A stretch of 7,063 nucleotides of DNA from an uncultured Gemmatimonadota bacterium (GCA_946479805.1 CAMLHP010000108.1:1-7063); one strand, 5' to 3'. Positions 1-6,193 are shown, counted from the first letter of the stretch. Made by a program: numbers and translations. Notes: generated by a model not told the origin, from the letters alone.

Positions 1-143
1 TGTGCACCCGATGCGGCACCGTGAACCGCAAGCTCGTGCCCGCCGACGCCACCGAAGTCGAGGACCGGTGCCAGCACTGCGGTGCGAAGCATGAGGTCGA
101 GCGCGGCCCCCGCAACGTGTTCTGGGACGCGGAGCTTGACTGA
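1..143 (+). CDS. Zinc-ribbon protein, C-terminal fragment
   Basis: Partial gene running in from the left edge. The first complete codon is at base 3 and the TGA stop is at 141-143, leaving 46 visible residues. They contain two CxxC knuckles, CTRC at visible residues 1-4 and CQHC at 23-26, spaced 18 apart, which is the pattern of a four-cysteine zinc ribbon. An acidic tail follows and ends [10 protein letters not shown] do not recognise the family. A zinc ribbon alone does not tell a nucleic-acid-binding role from a structural one. It ends only 7 bases before the chosen ruvB start, so the two are probably co-transcribed. In many genomes this slot upstream of ruvB is held by ruvA, but the visible residues do not look like RuvA. 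The N-terminus lies outside the window. Confidence 0.6.
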   Translation, partial: CTRCGTVNRKLVPADATEVEDRCQHCGAKHEVERGPRNVFWDAELD

Positions 144-150
144 GCGCCCG

Positions 151-1176
151 ATGGATCGCATGACGGTCACCACCCCCACCGAGCTGCCCGATGAGCAACG
201 CGCCGAGTCGGCCCTTCGGCCGGCCCAGCTGGAGGATTTCGTCGGGCAGGAACAGGTCAAGACCTCGCTCCGGATCGCGGTGGACGCCGCACGCCGGCGC
301 AATGAGCCGCTCGACCATGCGCTCTTCTTTGGCCCTCCCGGCCTGGGCAAGACCACCCTGGCCATGCTGCTGGCCCGCGAAATGGGCGTCCAGATGCGCA
401 CCACTTCGGGGCCGGTCCTCGAGCGGCCGGGCGACCTCGTCGGCCTGCTGACCCAGCTCGCGAGCGGCGACATCCTGTTCATCGATGAGATACACCGCCT
501 CAAGCCCGCGCTGGAGGAGTTCCTCTACCCCGCGATGGAAGACTTCCGCGTGGACGTGCGGATCGGCGAGGGCGGCAGCGCCCAGACCATCCCCATGGCG
601 GTGGAACCCTTCACCCTCATCGGCGCCACTACCCGCTTCGGCCTGCTCACCCCGCCCATGCGCGCGCGCTTCGGGCTGGTGGAGCGGCTGTCGTTCTATC
701 CGGCGGAGGATCTCGCCCGGATAGTCACTCGAAGTGCCGAGATACTCGGCGTCCCCACCGATCCTGCAGGAGCACTCGAGATCGCGAAAAGGAGCCGGGG
801 CACGCCCCGGGTCGCCAACCGACTGCTTCGGAGGGTCCGCGACTACGCCGAAGTGCGCGCCGACGGCCGCATCACCGCCAGCGTCGCGTCCGAGGCATTG
901 AGCCGCCTCAACGTGGACGAGTTCGGGCTCGACGACATGGACGCGCGGATCCTCTCGCTCATCATCGAGAAGTTCGACGGCGGGCCGGTGGGGCTTGGCA
1001 CCATAGCGGTGGCCGTGGGCGAGGACGCTGGCACGTTGCAGGACGTGTACGAGCCCTTCCTGATCCAGCAGGGATTCCTCCAGCGCACCCCTCGCGGACG
1101 GATGGCCACGCCGCAGGCGTGGCGGCGCTTCGGACTCACTCCTCCCGCTCCAGAGCCGACCCTGCTCGATGAATGA
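151..1176 (+). CDS. ruvB: Holliday junction branch migration DNA helicase RuvB
   Basis: RuvB is the hexameric AAA+ ATPase that, with RuvA, drives branch migration of Holliday junctions during recombinational repair. From the ATG at 151 it is 341 residues, close to the usual ~336. Visible motifs are Walker [10 protein letters not shown] (61-69), Walker B IDEIHR (111-116), sensor 1 GATTR (158-162), the arginine finger in RARFG (R173) and the sensor 2 arginine in GTPR (R220). The C-terminal winged helix follows, with GGPVGLGT (277-284) and the GRMAT/RRFG region (316-328) that contacts DNA. The frame is open back to base 82, but that stretch overlaps the zinc-ribbon gene and does not look like RuvB. 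ATG 151 or ATG 160 (three residues shorter) are the sensible starts, and neither has a strong Shine-Dalgarno site. The 3' end overlaps queA by 8 bases. No ruvA or ruvC is in the window. Identification is firm; the exact start is not. Confidence 0.96.
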   Translation: MDRMTVTTPTELPDEQRAESALRPAQLEDFVGQEQVKTSLRIAVDAARRRNEPLDHALFFGPPGLGKTTLAMLLAREMGVQMRTTSGPVLERPGDLVGLLTQLASGDILFIDEIHRLKPALEEFLYPAMEDFRVDVRIGEGGSAQTIPMAVEPFTLIGATTRFGLLTPPMRARFGLVERLSFYPAEDLARIVTRSAEILGVPTDPAGALEIAKRSRGTPRVANRLLRRVRDYAEVRADGRITASVASEALSRLNVDEFGLDDMDARILSLIIEKFDGGPVGLGTIAVAVGEDAGTLQDVYEPFLIQQGFLQRTPRGRMATPQAWRRFGLTPPAPEPTLLDE

Positions 1177-2200
1177 GGCCGCGCCGGCGCGCGGCCTTCG
1201 CACGTCGGATTACGATTACCACCTCCCCGCAGAACTGGTGGCCCAACATCCCGCGGAACGCCGTGACGCGAGCCGGCTGCTGGTCGTCGACCGCGACTCG
1301 GGCACCTTTCGCGACGGCCACTTCCATGAACTCGCCGGAATGGTGCCCGCCGGGGATCTCCTGTGCCTCAACACGACGCGGGTGCGGCACGCCCGCCTCC
1401 GCGCTGCCCGCCCATCCGGCGCCCCGGCGGAAGTGCTGCTGATCCATCCGCTTCAGGACGGGACCTGGCTCGCCATGGGGCGGCCCGGCAGCGCCCTCCG
1501 GCCCGGCAAGCGGGTGATGCTTGCGCCGGGCGCGGCCATCGAAACCGTCGCCGTGCGCCCCGATGGCGAGCGCGAGGTGCGCTTCGTGGGCATCAGCGCC
1601 GAGGATGCCATCGCCCGCCACGGATTGCTGCCGCTCCCGCCCTATATCACCCGCGACCCGGATGACCAGGACGAGCAGCGCTACCAGACGGTGTATGCCG
1701 AGCGCGAGGGCAGCGTCGCCGCGCCAACCGCGGGGCTGCACTTCACACCCGCGCTGCTGGAAACCCTGCGCGCCGGGGGAGTGACAGTGGCGCCGCTCGA
1801 TCTCGAGGTGGGGCCCGGCACCTTCAAGCCGGTGGACGAGGACGACCCGCGCCACCATCCGATGCACGAGGAGCGCTTCGAGATTCCGGCCAGCACCGGT
1901 GCTGCCATCGCCACCGCGCGCGCGGGAGGACAAAGCGTCTGGGCCGTCGGCACTACCGTCGTACGCGCACTGGAAGCCGCAGCACTGGGCGACACCCGGG
2001 CGACCCGCCTGCTCATCATGCCCGGACATCAGTTCCGGACCGTGGACCACCTCGTCACCAACTTCCACCTGCCGCGCAGCACCCTGCTGATGCTGGTTGC
2101 CGCCTTCGCCGGCTACGAGCTGACCATGCGGGCCTACCAGCACGCGGTGGAGCAGCGCTACCGGTTCTACTCGTACGGCGACGCGATGGTGATTCTGTGA
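1169..2200 (+). CDS. queA: S-adenosylmethionine:tRNA ribosyltransferase-isomerase QueA
   Basis: QueA transfers and isomerises the ribosyl group of S-adenosylmethionine onto preQ1 at position 34 of tRNA, giving epoxyqueuosine, the next-to-last step of queuosine synthesis. The 343-residue product is near the usual ~350 and carries the family's conserved blocks. These are the N-terminal [31 protein letters not shown] followed by [45 protein letters not shown] and the C-terminal [10 protein letters not shown]. One oddity is LEVGPGTF where most QueA proteins, as I recall them, read LHVGxGTF, so a conserved His is Glu. The ATG at 1169 overlaps the end of ruvB by 8 bases and has no evident Shine-Dalgarno site, so translation is probably coupled to ruvB. 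Tgt, which makes its substrate, is the next recognised gene, 220 bases downstream. Confidence 0.96.
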   Translation: MNEAAPARGLRTSDYDYHLPAELVAQHPAERRDASRLLVVDRDSGTFRDGHFHELAGMVPAGDLLCLNTTRVRHARLRAARPSGAPAEVLLIHPLQDGTWLAMGRPGSALRPGKRVMLAPGAAIETVAVRPDGEREVRFVGISAEDAIARHGLLPLPPYITRDPDDQDEQRYQTVYAEREGSVAAPTAGLHFTPALLETLRAGGVTVAPLDLEVGPGTFKPVDEDDPRHHPMHEERFEIPASTGAAIATARAGGQSVWAVGTTVVRALEAAALGDTRATRLLIMPGHQFRTVDHLVTNFHLPRSTLLMLVAAFAGYELTMRAYQHAVEQRYRFYSYGDAMVIL

Positions 2201-2245
2201 GCGACATGGGGATCAGGGCGGTCAAGTTGGTGAGGGACGTGGCAG

Positions 2246-2357
2246 GGCCGCGAGCGCCGATGTCTCCCCGCGGCGGTGCCGCGCGCGCGGTTGGGGGCCG
2301 AATATCGTCCCGGCCTGCGCGCGCGAAAGCGGAGGGGAGACATCGGCGGGAGCGGCC
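2246..2357. repeat. Long GC-rich inverted repeat (112 bases) in the queA-tgt spacer
   Basis: Two 24-base arms, 2246-2269 and 2334-2357, are reverse complements at 21 of 24 positions. The core is 15 perfect bases, cgccgatgtctcccc (2255-2269) against ggggagacatcggcg (2334-2348). Outside it are a 3-base mismatch and a further perfect GGCCGC/GCGGCC hexamer. Nested inside is a second stem of alternating CG, 2280-2288 with 2317-2325. A third possible stem near the tip is ggccg (2296-2300) with cggcc (2311-2315). In RNA this would make a very stable branched hairpin. No T-tract follows, so it does not look like a standard intrinsic terminator. It could be a REP- or MITE-like dispersed repeat, or an RNA structure insulating or tuning tgt. 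No other copy was seen in this window. Confidence 0.85.
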
Positions 2358-2370
2358 AGAGCGGCCGGGA

Positions 2371-2407
2371 GAGCCGAGCCGCCGAGCCGCCGAGCCGCCG
2401 AGCCGCC
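2371..2407. repeat. Tandem octamer repeat GAGCCGCC (4 copies plus a partial)
   Basis: Four exact back-to-back copies of GAGCCGCC occupy 2376-2407, preceded by a partial copy GAGCC at 2371-2375. A related octamer, GAGCGGCC, occurs twice just upstream, at 2350-2357 and 2359-2366. The repeat ends 2 bases before the GAGGTGA Shine-Dalgarno site of tgt, so a change in copy number would alter the sequence just upstream of that site without altering its spacing to the start codon. An 8-base unit is not a multiple of three, which argues against selection as coding sequence. Confidence 0.9.
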
Positions 2408-2409
2408 AA

Positions 2410-2416
2410 GAGGTGA
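2410..2416 (+). promoter_or_regulatory. Shine-Dalgarno site of tgt
   Basis: GAGGTGA matches seven consecutive positions of the consensus complementary to the 16S rRNA 3' end and stands 4 bases before the GTG at 2421. It fixes GTG 2421 as the tgt start and suggests that tgt can initiate on its own, unlike the overlapped genes around it. Confidence 0.8.
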
Positions 2417-2420
2417 ATAA

Positions 2421-3557
2421 GTGACAGCGGGATTCAAACTCGAGGCAACGACAGGCGCTGCGCGCGCCGGCATGCTGGTGCTGCCCACCGGCGCCGTCCG
2501 CACCCCCTGCTTCATGCCCGTCGGCACGCTCGGCGCGGTGCGTGGACTCTCGGCAGACGAGGTCCGGCGAGCCGGAGCCCAGATCGTGCTGGGCAACACC
2601 TACCATCTCCACCTCCGTCCAGGCGAGGAAGTCGTCAAGGCACTGGGCGGCCTCGCGCAATTCACCGGCTGGAACGGACCCACCCTCACTGACTCGGGCG
2701 GATTCCAGGTCTTCTCGCTGGAGACACTACGCACCATCGACGAGGAAGGCGTCGAGTTCCGGAGCCATGTGGACGGCTCCCTTCGCTACCTCACCCCCGA
2801 GCTATCCATCGAGATCCAGCGCGCCCTCGGCGCTGACATTGCGATGCAGTTCGATCACGTAGTGCCGGGCCAGGCCAGCCACGAACTCGCCCGCGAAGGA
2901 ATGGAGCGCAGCCTCCGGTGGCTCACCCGCGCGAAGGACCACGCCGAGCGGCTGGAGCTGGAGCAACCCATCTCCCAGGTGCTCTGGCCCATCGTCCAGG
3001 GCGGCACCCACGCAGACCTCCGGCAGGCCTCTCTCGCTGGCATCCTCGACCGGGGCGACTGGACCGGCATCGCCATCGGCGGTCTGTCGGTGGGTGAGCC
3101 AAAGCCGGTGATGCACCGCGTTCTGGAGGAACTGGAACCGGCGCTCCCGCGCGAACGGCCCCGTTATCTTATGGGGGTAGGATTTCCCGAGGATCTGGTC
3201 GAGGGAATCGCGCGCGGCGTTGACCTGTTCGACTGCGTCGCGCCCACCCGCAACGGCCGCCATGGCACTGCCTGGACATCTGCCGGCCGGGTGAACGTGA
3301 AGGCGCAGGCCAACCGGCTGTCGGACGCGCCACTCGACGCCGAGTGCGACTGCGACACCTGCCGCACCACCTCGAGGGGATTCCTGCGCCACCTGTTCGT
3401 GGTCGGGGAGATTCTGGGCCTCAGGCTGGTGTCGCTGCACAACATTCACTTCCTCGTCCGGCTGGCGGACGAGGCGCGCGGGCACATCCTGCGTGGCACG
3501 TTCGACGGCTGGCGCCGGGACTGGCTCGATCGCCACCACCAACGAGGAGCTTCGTGA
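2421..3557 (+). CDS. tgt: Queuine/preQ1 tRNA-guanine transglycosylase Tgt
   Basis: Tgt exchanges guanine 34 of GUN-anticodon tRNAs for preQ1, the committed tRNA step in queuosine synthesis. The product is 378 residues (E. coli 375) and collinear with the family. It has TDSGGFQ with D91 as general acid/base, D145, Q193 and G220-G221 in the base pocket, and nucleophile D271 in LFDC. The zinc site is C309, C311, C314 and H340. Numbering agrees with E. coli D264 and its zinc ligands by a constant shift of 7. One oddity is that the pocket segment reads FDHV (144-147) where typical bacterial enzymes read FDEC, while the facing Val (V224 in GLSVGEP) is kept. The start is GTG 2421, supported by a good Shine-Dalgarno site. 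The stop overlaps yajC by 4 bases (GTGA). Upstream queA indicates a preQ1-based route. Confidence 0.97.
   Translation: MTAGFKLEATTGAARAGMLVLPTGAVRTPCFMPVGTLGAVRGLSADEVRRAGAQIVLGNTYHLHLRPGEEVVKALGGLAQFTGWNGPTLTDSGGFQVFSLETLRTIDEEGVEFRSHVDGSLRYLTPELSIEIQRALGADIAMQFDHVVPGQASHELAREGMERSLRWLTRAKDHAERLELEQPISQVLWPIVQGGTHADLRQASLAGILDRGDWTGIAIGGLSVGEPKPVMHRVLEELEPALPRERPRYLMGVGFPEDLVEGIARGVDLFDCVAPTRNGRHGTAWTSAGRVNVKAQANRLSDAPLDAECDCDTCRTTSRGFLRHLFVVGEILGLRLVSLHNIHFLVRLADEARGHILRGTFDGWRRDWLDRHHQRGAS
3544..3549 (+). promoter_or_regulatory. Shine-Dalgarno site of yajC
   Basis: GAGGAG lies inside the last codons of tgt, 4 bases before the GTG at 3554. It supports that GTG as the yajC start over the in-frame ATG at 3605. 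Confidence 0.6.
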
Positions 3558-3898
3558 GCCTTTCACTCAACGCCGTTCTGCTGCAGTCCCCCACCGGTGG
3601 GGGCATGGGCATCCTGGCCTTCCAGGTGCTCGCCATCGGCCTCGTGTTCTACTTCCTGATTCTCCGCCCCCAGGGCCGGGCCCGGAAGGCGCACGCTGCG
3701 CTGCTCTCGGGACTCAAGAAGAACGACGACGTCATGACCGCTGGCGGCATCGTCGGCAAGGTCAAGGACATCAAGGAATTCGACAGCAACGGCGTGAAGG
3801 AGACCCGGGTCACGATCGAGACCGGCGGCACCACCGTGATAGTCGAGCGCTCCCGGATTGTGCGGGTTGGCGCCAGCACGCCGATGGGGCAGTCCTGA
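3554..3898 (+). CDS. yajC: Sec translocase accessory subunit YajC
   Basis: YajC is a small inner-membrane protein that associates with SecDF and SecYEG; its exact role is poorly defined. From GTG 3554 the product is 114 residues (E. coli ~110). A short N-terminal tail rich in Ser, Leu and Gly is followed by one membrane helix at about residues 18-37, ending in the family signature FLILRPQ (35-40). A basic cytoplasmic segment and a small beta-rich domain with KNDDVMTAGGIVGKV (56-70) and VIVERSRIVRV (95-105) complete it. GTG 3554 overlaps the tgt stop as GTGA and has a Shine-Dalgarno site. ATG 3605 (residue 18) would start right at the membrane helix and is less likely. tgt-yajC is a common pair, but secD and secF, which often follow, are absent and def comes next. 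Confidence 0.93.
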   Translation: MSLSLNAVLLQSPTGGGMGILAFQVLAIGLVFYFLILRPQGRARKAHAALLSGLKKNDDVMTAGGIVGKVKDIKEFDSNGVKETRVTIETGGTTVIVERSRIVRVGASTPMGQS

Positions 3899-4434
3899 TG
3901 GCATTGCGTCCCCTGCACCTCCTCGGCTCGCCCGCGCTCAGGGCGGAGAGCGCCGCGGTGGACGCGGTGGACGCCGCCGTGCGCGAGCTGGTCGAGGACA
4001 TGTTCGAGACCATGGACGCGTCCCGCGGGGTGGGGCTCGCTGCCAACCAGATCGGCGTGACCCAGCGGGTGGCGGTCATTGACGCCGAGGGCCGGCGCTT
4101 TGCGATGATCAATCCGCGCCTGGTGGAAGTCGAGGGCAAGGCCACCGCCGAGGAGGGGTGTCTTTCGATCCCCGACGTCTTCGCCGATGTCACCCGTCCC
4201 GAGCGGGTTGTGCTCGAGGCGCTCGATGTCGAGGGAAACTCGTTTCGGCTCGAGGCCGGCGGGCTGGTTGCCCGCGCGGTGCAGCACGAGATCGACCACC
4301 TCGACGGCATTCTCTTCCTCGATCATCTCGGCCCGGTCAAGCGCAAGATGCTGTTCGCGCGCTGGAAGAAGGACCACAAGGATGACACGACCTGGCTCAA
4401 GGAGGTGACGGCCGAGCCATCGGCCAGCGACTGA
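3898..4434 (+). CDS. def: Peptide deformylase Def
   Basis: Def removes the N-formyl group from the first methionine of nascent proteins at the ribosome, using a bound metal ion. The product is 178 residues, usual for a type 1 bacterial enzyme. All three signature motifs are present: GVGLAANQ (44-51), EEGCLS (85-90) and QHEIDH (129-134). The metal ligands are C88, H130 and H134, and E131 is the catalytic acid/base. The C-terminal tail is charged, as in many type 1B enzymes. The ATG at 3898 shares its A with the yajC TGA (TGATG), and the def stop does the same with fmt, so translation is probably coupled on both sides. The pairing with fmt is classic, since Fmt adds the formyl group that Def removes. 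Confidence 0.97.
   Translation: MALRPLHLLGSPALRAESAAVDAVDAAVRELVEDMFETMDASRGVGLAANQIGVTQRVAVIDAEGRRFAMINPRLVEVEGKATAEEGCLSIPDVFADVTRPERVVLEALDVEGNSFRLEAGGLVARAVQHEIDHLDGILFLDHLGPVKRKMLFARWKKDHKDDTTWLKEVTAEPSASD
4399..4408 (+). promoter_or_regulatory. Full-length Shine-Dalgarno consensus inside the end of def
   Basis: AAGGAGGTGA is the complete ten-base complement of the conserved 16S rRNA 3' tail, lying within def codons 168-171 (K-E-V-T). It is 25 bases before the fmt ATG, too far for normal initiation, and no ATG, GTG or TTG lies at proper spacing. It may still raise fmt translation by holding or slowing ribosomes before the TGATG junction, or it may be chance. Confidence 0.5.
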
Positions 4435-5363
4435 TGCGGATCGTGTTCTTCGGGACGCCGGCCTTCGCCGCGTCCTCGCTCACCGCCCTGCTCGAGGCGG
4501 GGCACCGTGTCACCGGCGTCGTCTCCCAGCCAGACCGGCCCCAGGGCCGCTCCCGCTCGAACCTCGTTCCGCCGCCGGTGAAGCTGGTTGCCGAGGCGGC
4601 GGGGCTGCCGCTGCTCCAGCCCGAGCGTCCCAACGGCGATGTGTTTCTCGCCGCGTTGCGCCGCTTCGATGCCGACATCGGCGTGGTGGCCGCCTACGGG
4701 CACCTGCTCCGGCCCGAGGTGCTGGAAGTGCCCCGGCTCGGCATGATCAACGTGCACGCCTCGCTGCTTCCGCTCCTCAGGGGCGCTGCGCCCATTCCGT
4801 GGGCCGTGGCCCTGGGCGAACGCGAGACCGGCATCAGCATCATGCAGATGGAGAAGGGGCTCGACAGCGGGCCGGTGTTCCTCCGGGTCCCCACTCCCAT
4901 CGGTCCCTCGGAAACCGGTGGCGAACTGACGGCGCGGCTGGCGGGGCTCGGAGCCCACGCCCTGATCGAGGTGCTCGCGCGGATGGAAGGCGGCGGCTAC
5001 GTGCACCCGGAGCCCCAGCTGGATTCCGCGGCCACCTATGCGCCCAAGCTCAACCGCGAGACGGCGCGGATTGACTGGACCGCAACGGCGGACCAACTGG
5101 CGCGGCGCATCCGCGCGTTCGATCCCGTGCCTGGTGCGTGGACAACGCTGGACGGCAACAGCGTCAAGCTGTTCGGCGCCCACACCGCGGCCGGAAGTGG
5201 AGTCCCCGGCGCCGTGCTGCAGGCGGGTCAGGAACTCCTGGTGGCCGCGGGCGACGACCGCGCGGTGACAATCGGCGAGGTGCAGCCCGCGGGCAAGCGC
5301 CGCATACCAGCCGGAGACTGGGTCCGGGGGCGGGGCATCGCGGTGGGCCAGCGGCTGGAATGA
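4434..5363 (+). CDS. fmt: Methionyl-tRNA formyltransferase Fmt
   Basis: Fmt formylates the methionine on initiator tRNA using 10-formyltetrahydrofolate, marking it for translation initiation. The product is 309 residues (E. coli 315). The N-terminal Rossmann-type formyltransferase domain starts MRIVFFGTPAFA and carries the catalytic triad N106, H108 and D144, in NVHASLLP and GLDSGP, at the same numbers as E. coli. The flexible loop SQPDRPQGRSRSNLVPPPVK (31-50) matches the tRNA-contacting insertion. The C-terminal domain shows LNRETARIDW (206-215) and IRAFDPVPGAW (226-236). SLLPLLRG replaces the common SLLPRWRG, and DPVPGA replaces the common xPWPGA; both are outside the triad. The ATG at 4434 shares one base with the def stop (TGATG). 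The stop overlaps the next gene by 4 bases (ATGA). Confidence 0.96.
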   Translation: MRIVFFGTPAFAASSLTALLEAGHRVTGVVSQPDRPQGRSRSNLVPPPVKLVAEAAGLPLLQPERPNGDVFLAALRRFDADIGVVAAYGHLLRPEVLEVPRLGMINVHASLLPLLRGAAPIPWAVALGERETGISIMQMEKGLDSGPVFLRVPTPIGPSETGGELTARLAGLGAHALIEVLARMEGGGYVHPEPQLDSAATYAPKLNRETARIDWTATADQLARRIRAFDPVPGAWTTLDGNSVKLFGAHTAAGSGVPGAVLQAGQELLVAAGDDRAVTIGEVQPAGKRRIPAGDWVRGRGIAVGQRLE

Positions 5364-5983
5364 GGCCGCTTCCGCGGGTGCACGCGATCACCGACGCGTC
5401 GGTGCTCGCGCTGGACGACCTGGGGGTGCGCGTCGCCGCAATAGCCGCCGCGGGGCCATCGGTGGCGCTGCACGTGCGTGACAGGGACGCGGGCGGCGCC
5501 CGCCTTGCCGCATTGGCGGCGCGCTTCGTATCGCTGGCATGGCCGCCCGAGGCAGGTGTGATAGTGGCAGGGCGGCCCGATGTGGCCGCGGCCGTCGGCG
5601 CGCAGGGTGTGCAGCTCGCGGCAGGAGACCTGTTGCCCGCCGATGCCAGGCTGGTAATGCCGGTCGGCTGGCTCGGTCGCTCTGTCCACTCGGGCGACGA
5701 AGCGGCCCGCGCCGCTGACGAAGGCGCGGATTACGTGATGGCGGGAAACGTGTTCGAGACCGCGACCCATCCCGGCCGGCCCGCGGCCGGCCTCGAGCTG
5801 ATCACCGCCGCGGCACGGAGCGGCCTGCCGGTCATCGCCATCGGCGGCATTACCGCTGCCAATGCTCCTGCGGCGCGGGATGCAGGCGCCTGGGGAGTTG
5901 CCGCGATCCGGGCGCTGTGGCATGCGGAAGATTCAGCGGCAGCAACATTGGCCCTGCTGGGGCCGTGGATGGAGGATACATGA
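5360..5983 (+). CDS. TenI/ThiE-family protein, TenI-like (probable thiazole phase of thiamine synthesis)
   Basis: A 207-residue TIM-barrel protein of the family shared by ThiE (thiamine phosphate synthase) and TenI (thiazole tautomerase). Landmarks are HAITD (8-12), LHVRDRD (37-43), GVQL (83-86), GRSVHS (106-111), the segment from GADY (122) through NVFET (130-134) to GL (144-145), and PVIAIGGIT (157-165). These resemble Bacillus subtilis TenI (HAITDD, HIRER, GRSVHS, GHVFET, PVIAIGGM, from memory) more than ThiE. The ThiE pyrimidine/pyrophosphate features (QxRxK and TxTKxD) are absent, with HVRDR and TATHPG in their places. Annotators may label it thiE, but thiamine phosphate synthase activity looks unlikely. 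Asn130 replaces the His of GHVFET that is proposed to be catalytic in TenI, so tautomerase activity is also unproven. It overlaps fmt (ATGA) and thiS (ATGA), and thiG, whose product TenI acts on, is close by. Confidence 0.85.
   Translation: MRPLPRVHAITDASVLALDDLGVRVAAIAAAGPSVALHVRDRDAGGARLAALAARFVSLAWPPEAGVIVAGRPDVAAAVGAQGVQLAAGDLLPADARLVMPVGWLGRSVHSGDEAARAADEGADYVMAGNVFETATHPGRPAAGLELITAAARSGLPVIAIGGITAANAPAARDAGAWGVAAIRALWHAEDSAAATLALLGPWMEDT
5971..5975 (+). promoter_or_regulatory. Shine-Dalgarno site of thiS
   Basis: GGAGG stands 4 bases before the thiS ATG at 5980, inside the last codons of the tenI-like gene. It decides the short 69-residue thiS start over the longer open frame that runs back to 5917. 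Confidence 0.6.
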
Positions 5984-6189
5984 CCGAACTGATGGTGACC
6001 TTGAACGGTGAGGAAGCCCGGGTTCCGGGCCCCGCATCGCTGGCGTCCCTGCTGGAGCACCTCGGGCTCGACCCCCGTACTGTGGCGATCGAGCACAATC
6101 GCGAGATCGTGCGCCGGGCCCGTCTGGCCGAGACCCCCGTGGCCGAGGGTGACACAATCGAGGTGGTCCATTTCGTGGGGGGTGGGTGA
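5980..6189 (+). CDS. thiS: Sulfur carrier protein ThiS
   Basis: ThiS is a ubiquitin-like carrier whose C-terminal glycine is adenylated by ThiF, converted to a thiocarboxylate, and used by ThiG as sulfur donor for the thiamine thiazole ring. The product is 69 residues (family ~65-70), with the beta-grasp pattern [11 protein letters not shown] (5-15), the conserved [12 protein letters not shown] (35-46), [14 protein letters not shown] (56-69) and the essential C-terminal glycines. The ATG at 5980 overlaps the preceding stop as ATGA and has a Shine-Dalgarno site. thiG begins 4 bases after its stop, and the two proteins form a complex. No thiF, thiO or thiH is in the window, so activation of ThiS and supply of dehydroglycine must come from genes elsewhere. 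Confidence 0.94.
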   Translation: MTELMVTLNGEEARVPGPASLASLLEHLGLDPRTVAIEHNREIVRRARLAETPVAEGDTIEVVHFVGGG

Positions 6190-6193
6190 GAGG

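Larger units (their letters stand above)
2197..2424 (+). other. Doubtful 75-codon ORF spanning the queA-tgt spacer
   Basis: An open frame with a GTG start (GTGA overlap with the queA stop) ends in a TGA that makes a second GTGA overlap with the tgt start. Both junctions copy the style of real junctions in this operon. Against it, the predicted product is Arg/Pro/Ala/Gly-rich and low in complexity, the frame runs through an inverted repeat and an 8-base tandem repeat, and stop-free stretches are expected at such high GC. I recognise no domain. It is most likely a fortuitous open frame, listed because nothing else covers this stretch. Confidence 0.15.

Noticed and set aside
82..150. Longer RuvB N-terminus from the ATG at 82
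   Set aside because: The 23 extra codons overlap the zinc-ribbon gene, which has a clear CxxC frame there, and they do not resemble a RuvB N-terminus.
1136..2143. Long minus-strand open frame (335 codons) opposite queA
   Set aside because: It mirrors queA exactly and has no recognisable domain; long antisense frames are expected opposite GC-rich genes.
2246..2357. Inverted repeat as an intrinsic terminator after queA
   Set aside because: No T-tract follows the right arm; the next bases are GC-rich repeats.
2201..2420. preQ1 riboswitch ahead of tgt
   Set aside because: The spacer lacks the small hairpin with A-rich tail expected of preQ1 aptamers, and the visible structure is far larger and GC-rich.
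2055..2660. Minus-strand open frame spanning the queA-tgt spacer
   Set aside because: Its product is low-complexity Arg/Gly/Ser sequence made from the repeats plus antisense of queA and tgt, with no sign of a real protein.
4323..5183. Minus-strand open frame (286 codons) opposite fmt
   Set aside because: It is antisense to a complete, motif-bearing fmt and its product is compositionally biased with no known motif.
5300..5360. TPP riboswitch ahead of the thiamine genes
   Set aside because: The tenI-like gene overlaps fmt, leaving no leader, and this coding stretch shows no thi-box-like sequence.
6158..6189. Triple-glycine end of ThiS as an extension or processing anomaly
   Set aside because: To my knowledge ThiS proteins ending in GGG are common; the last two glycines suffice for function.
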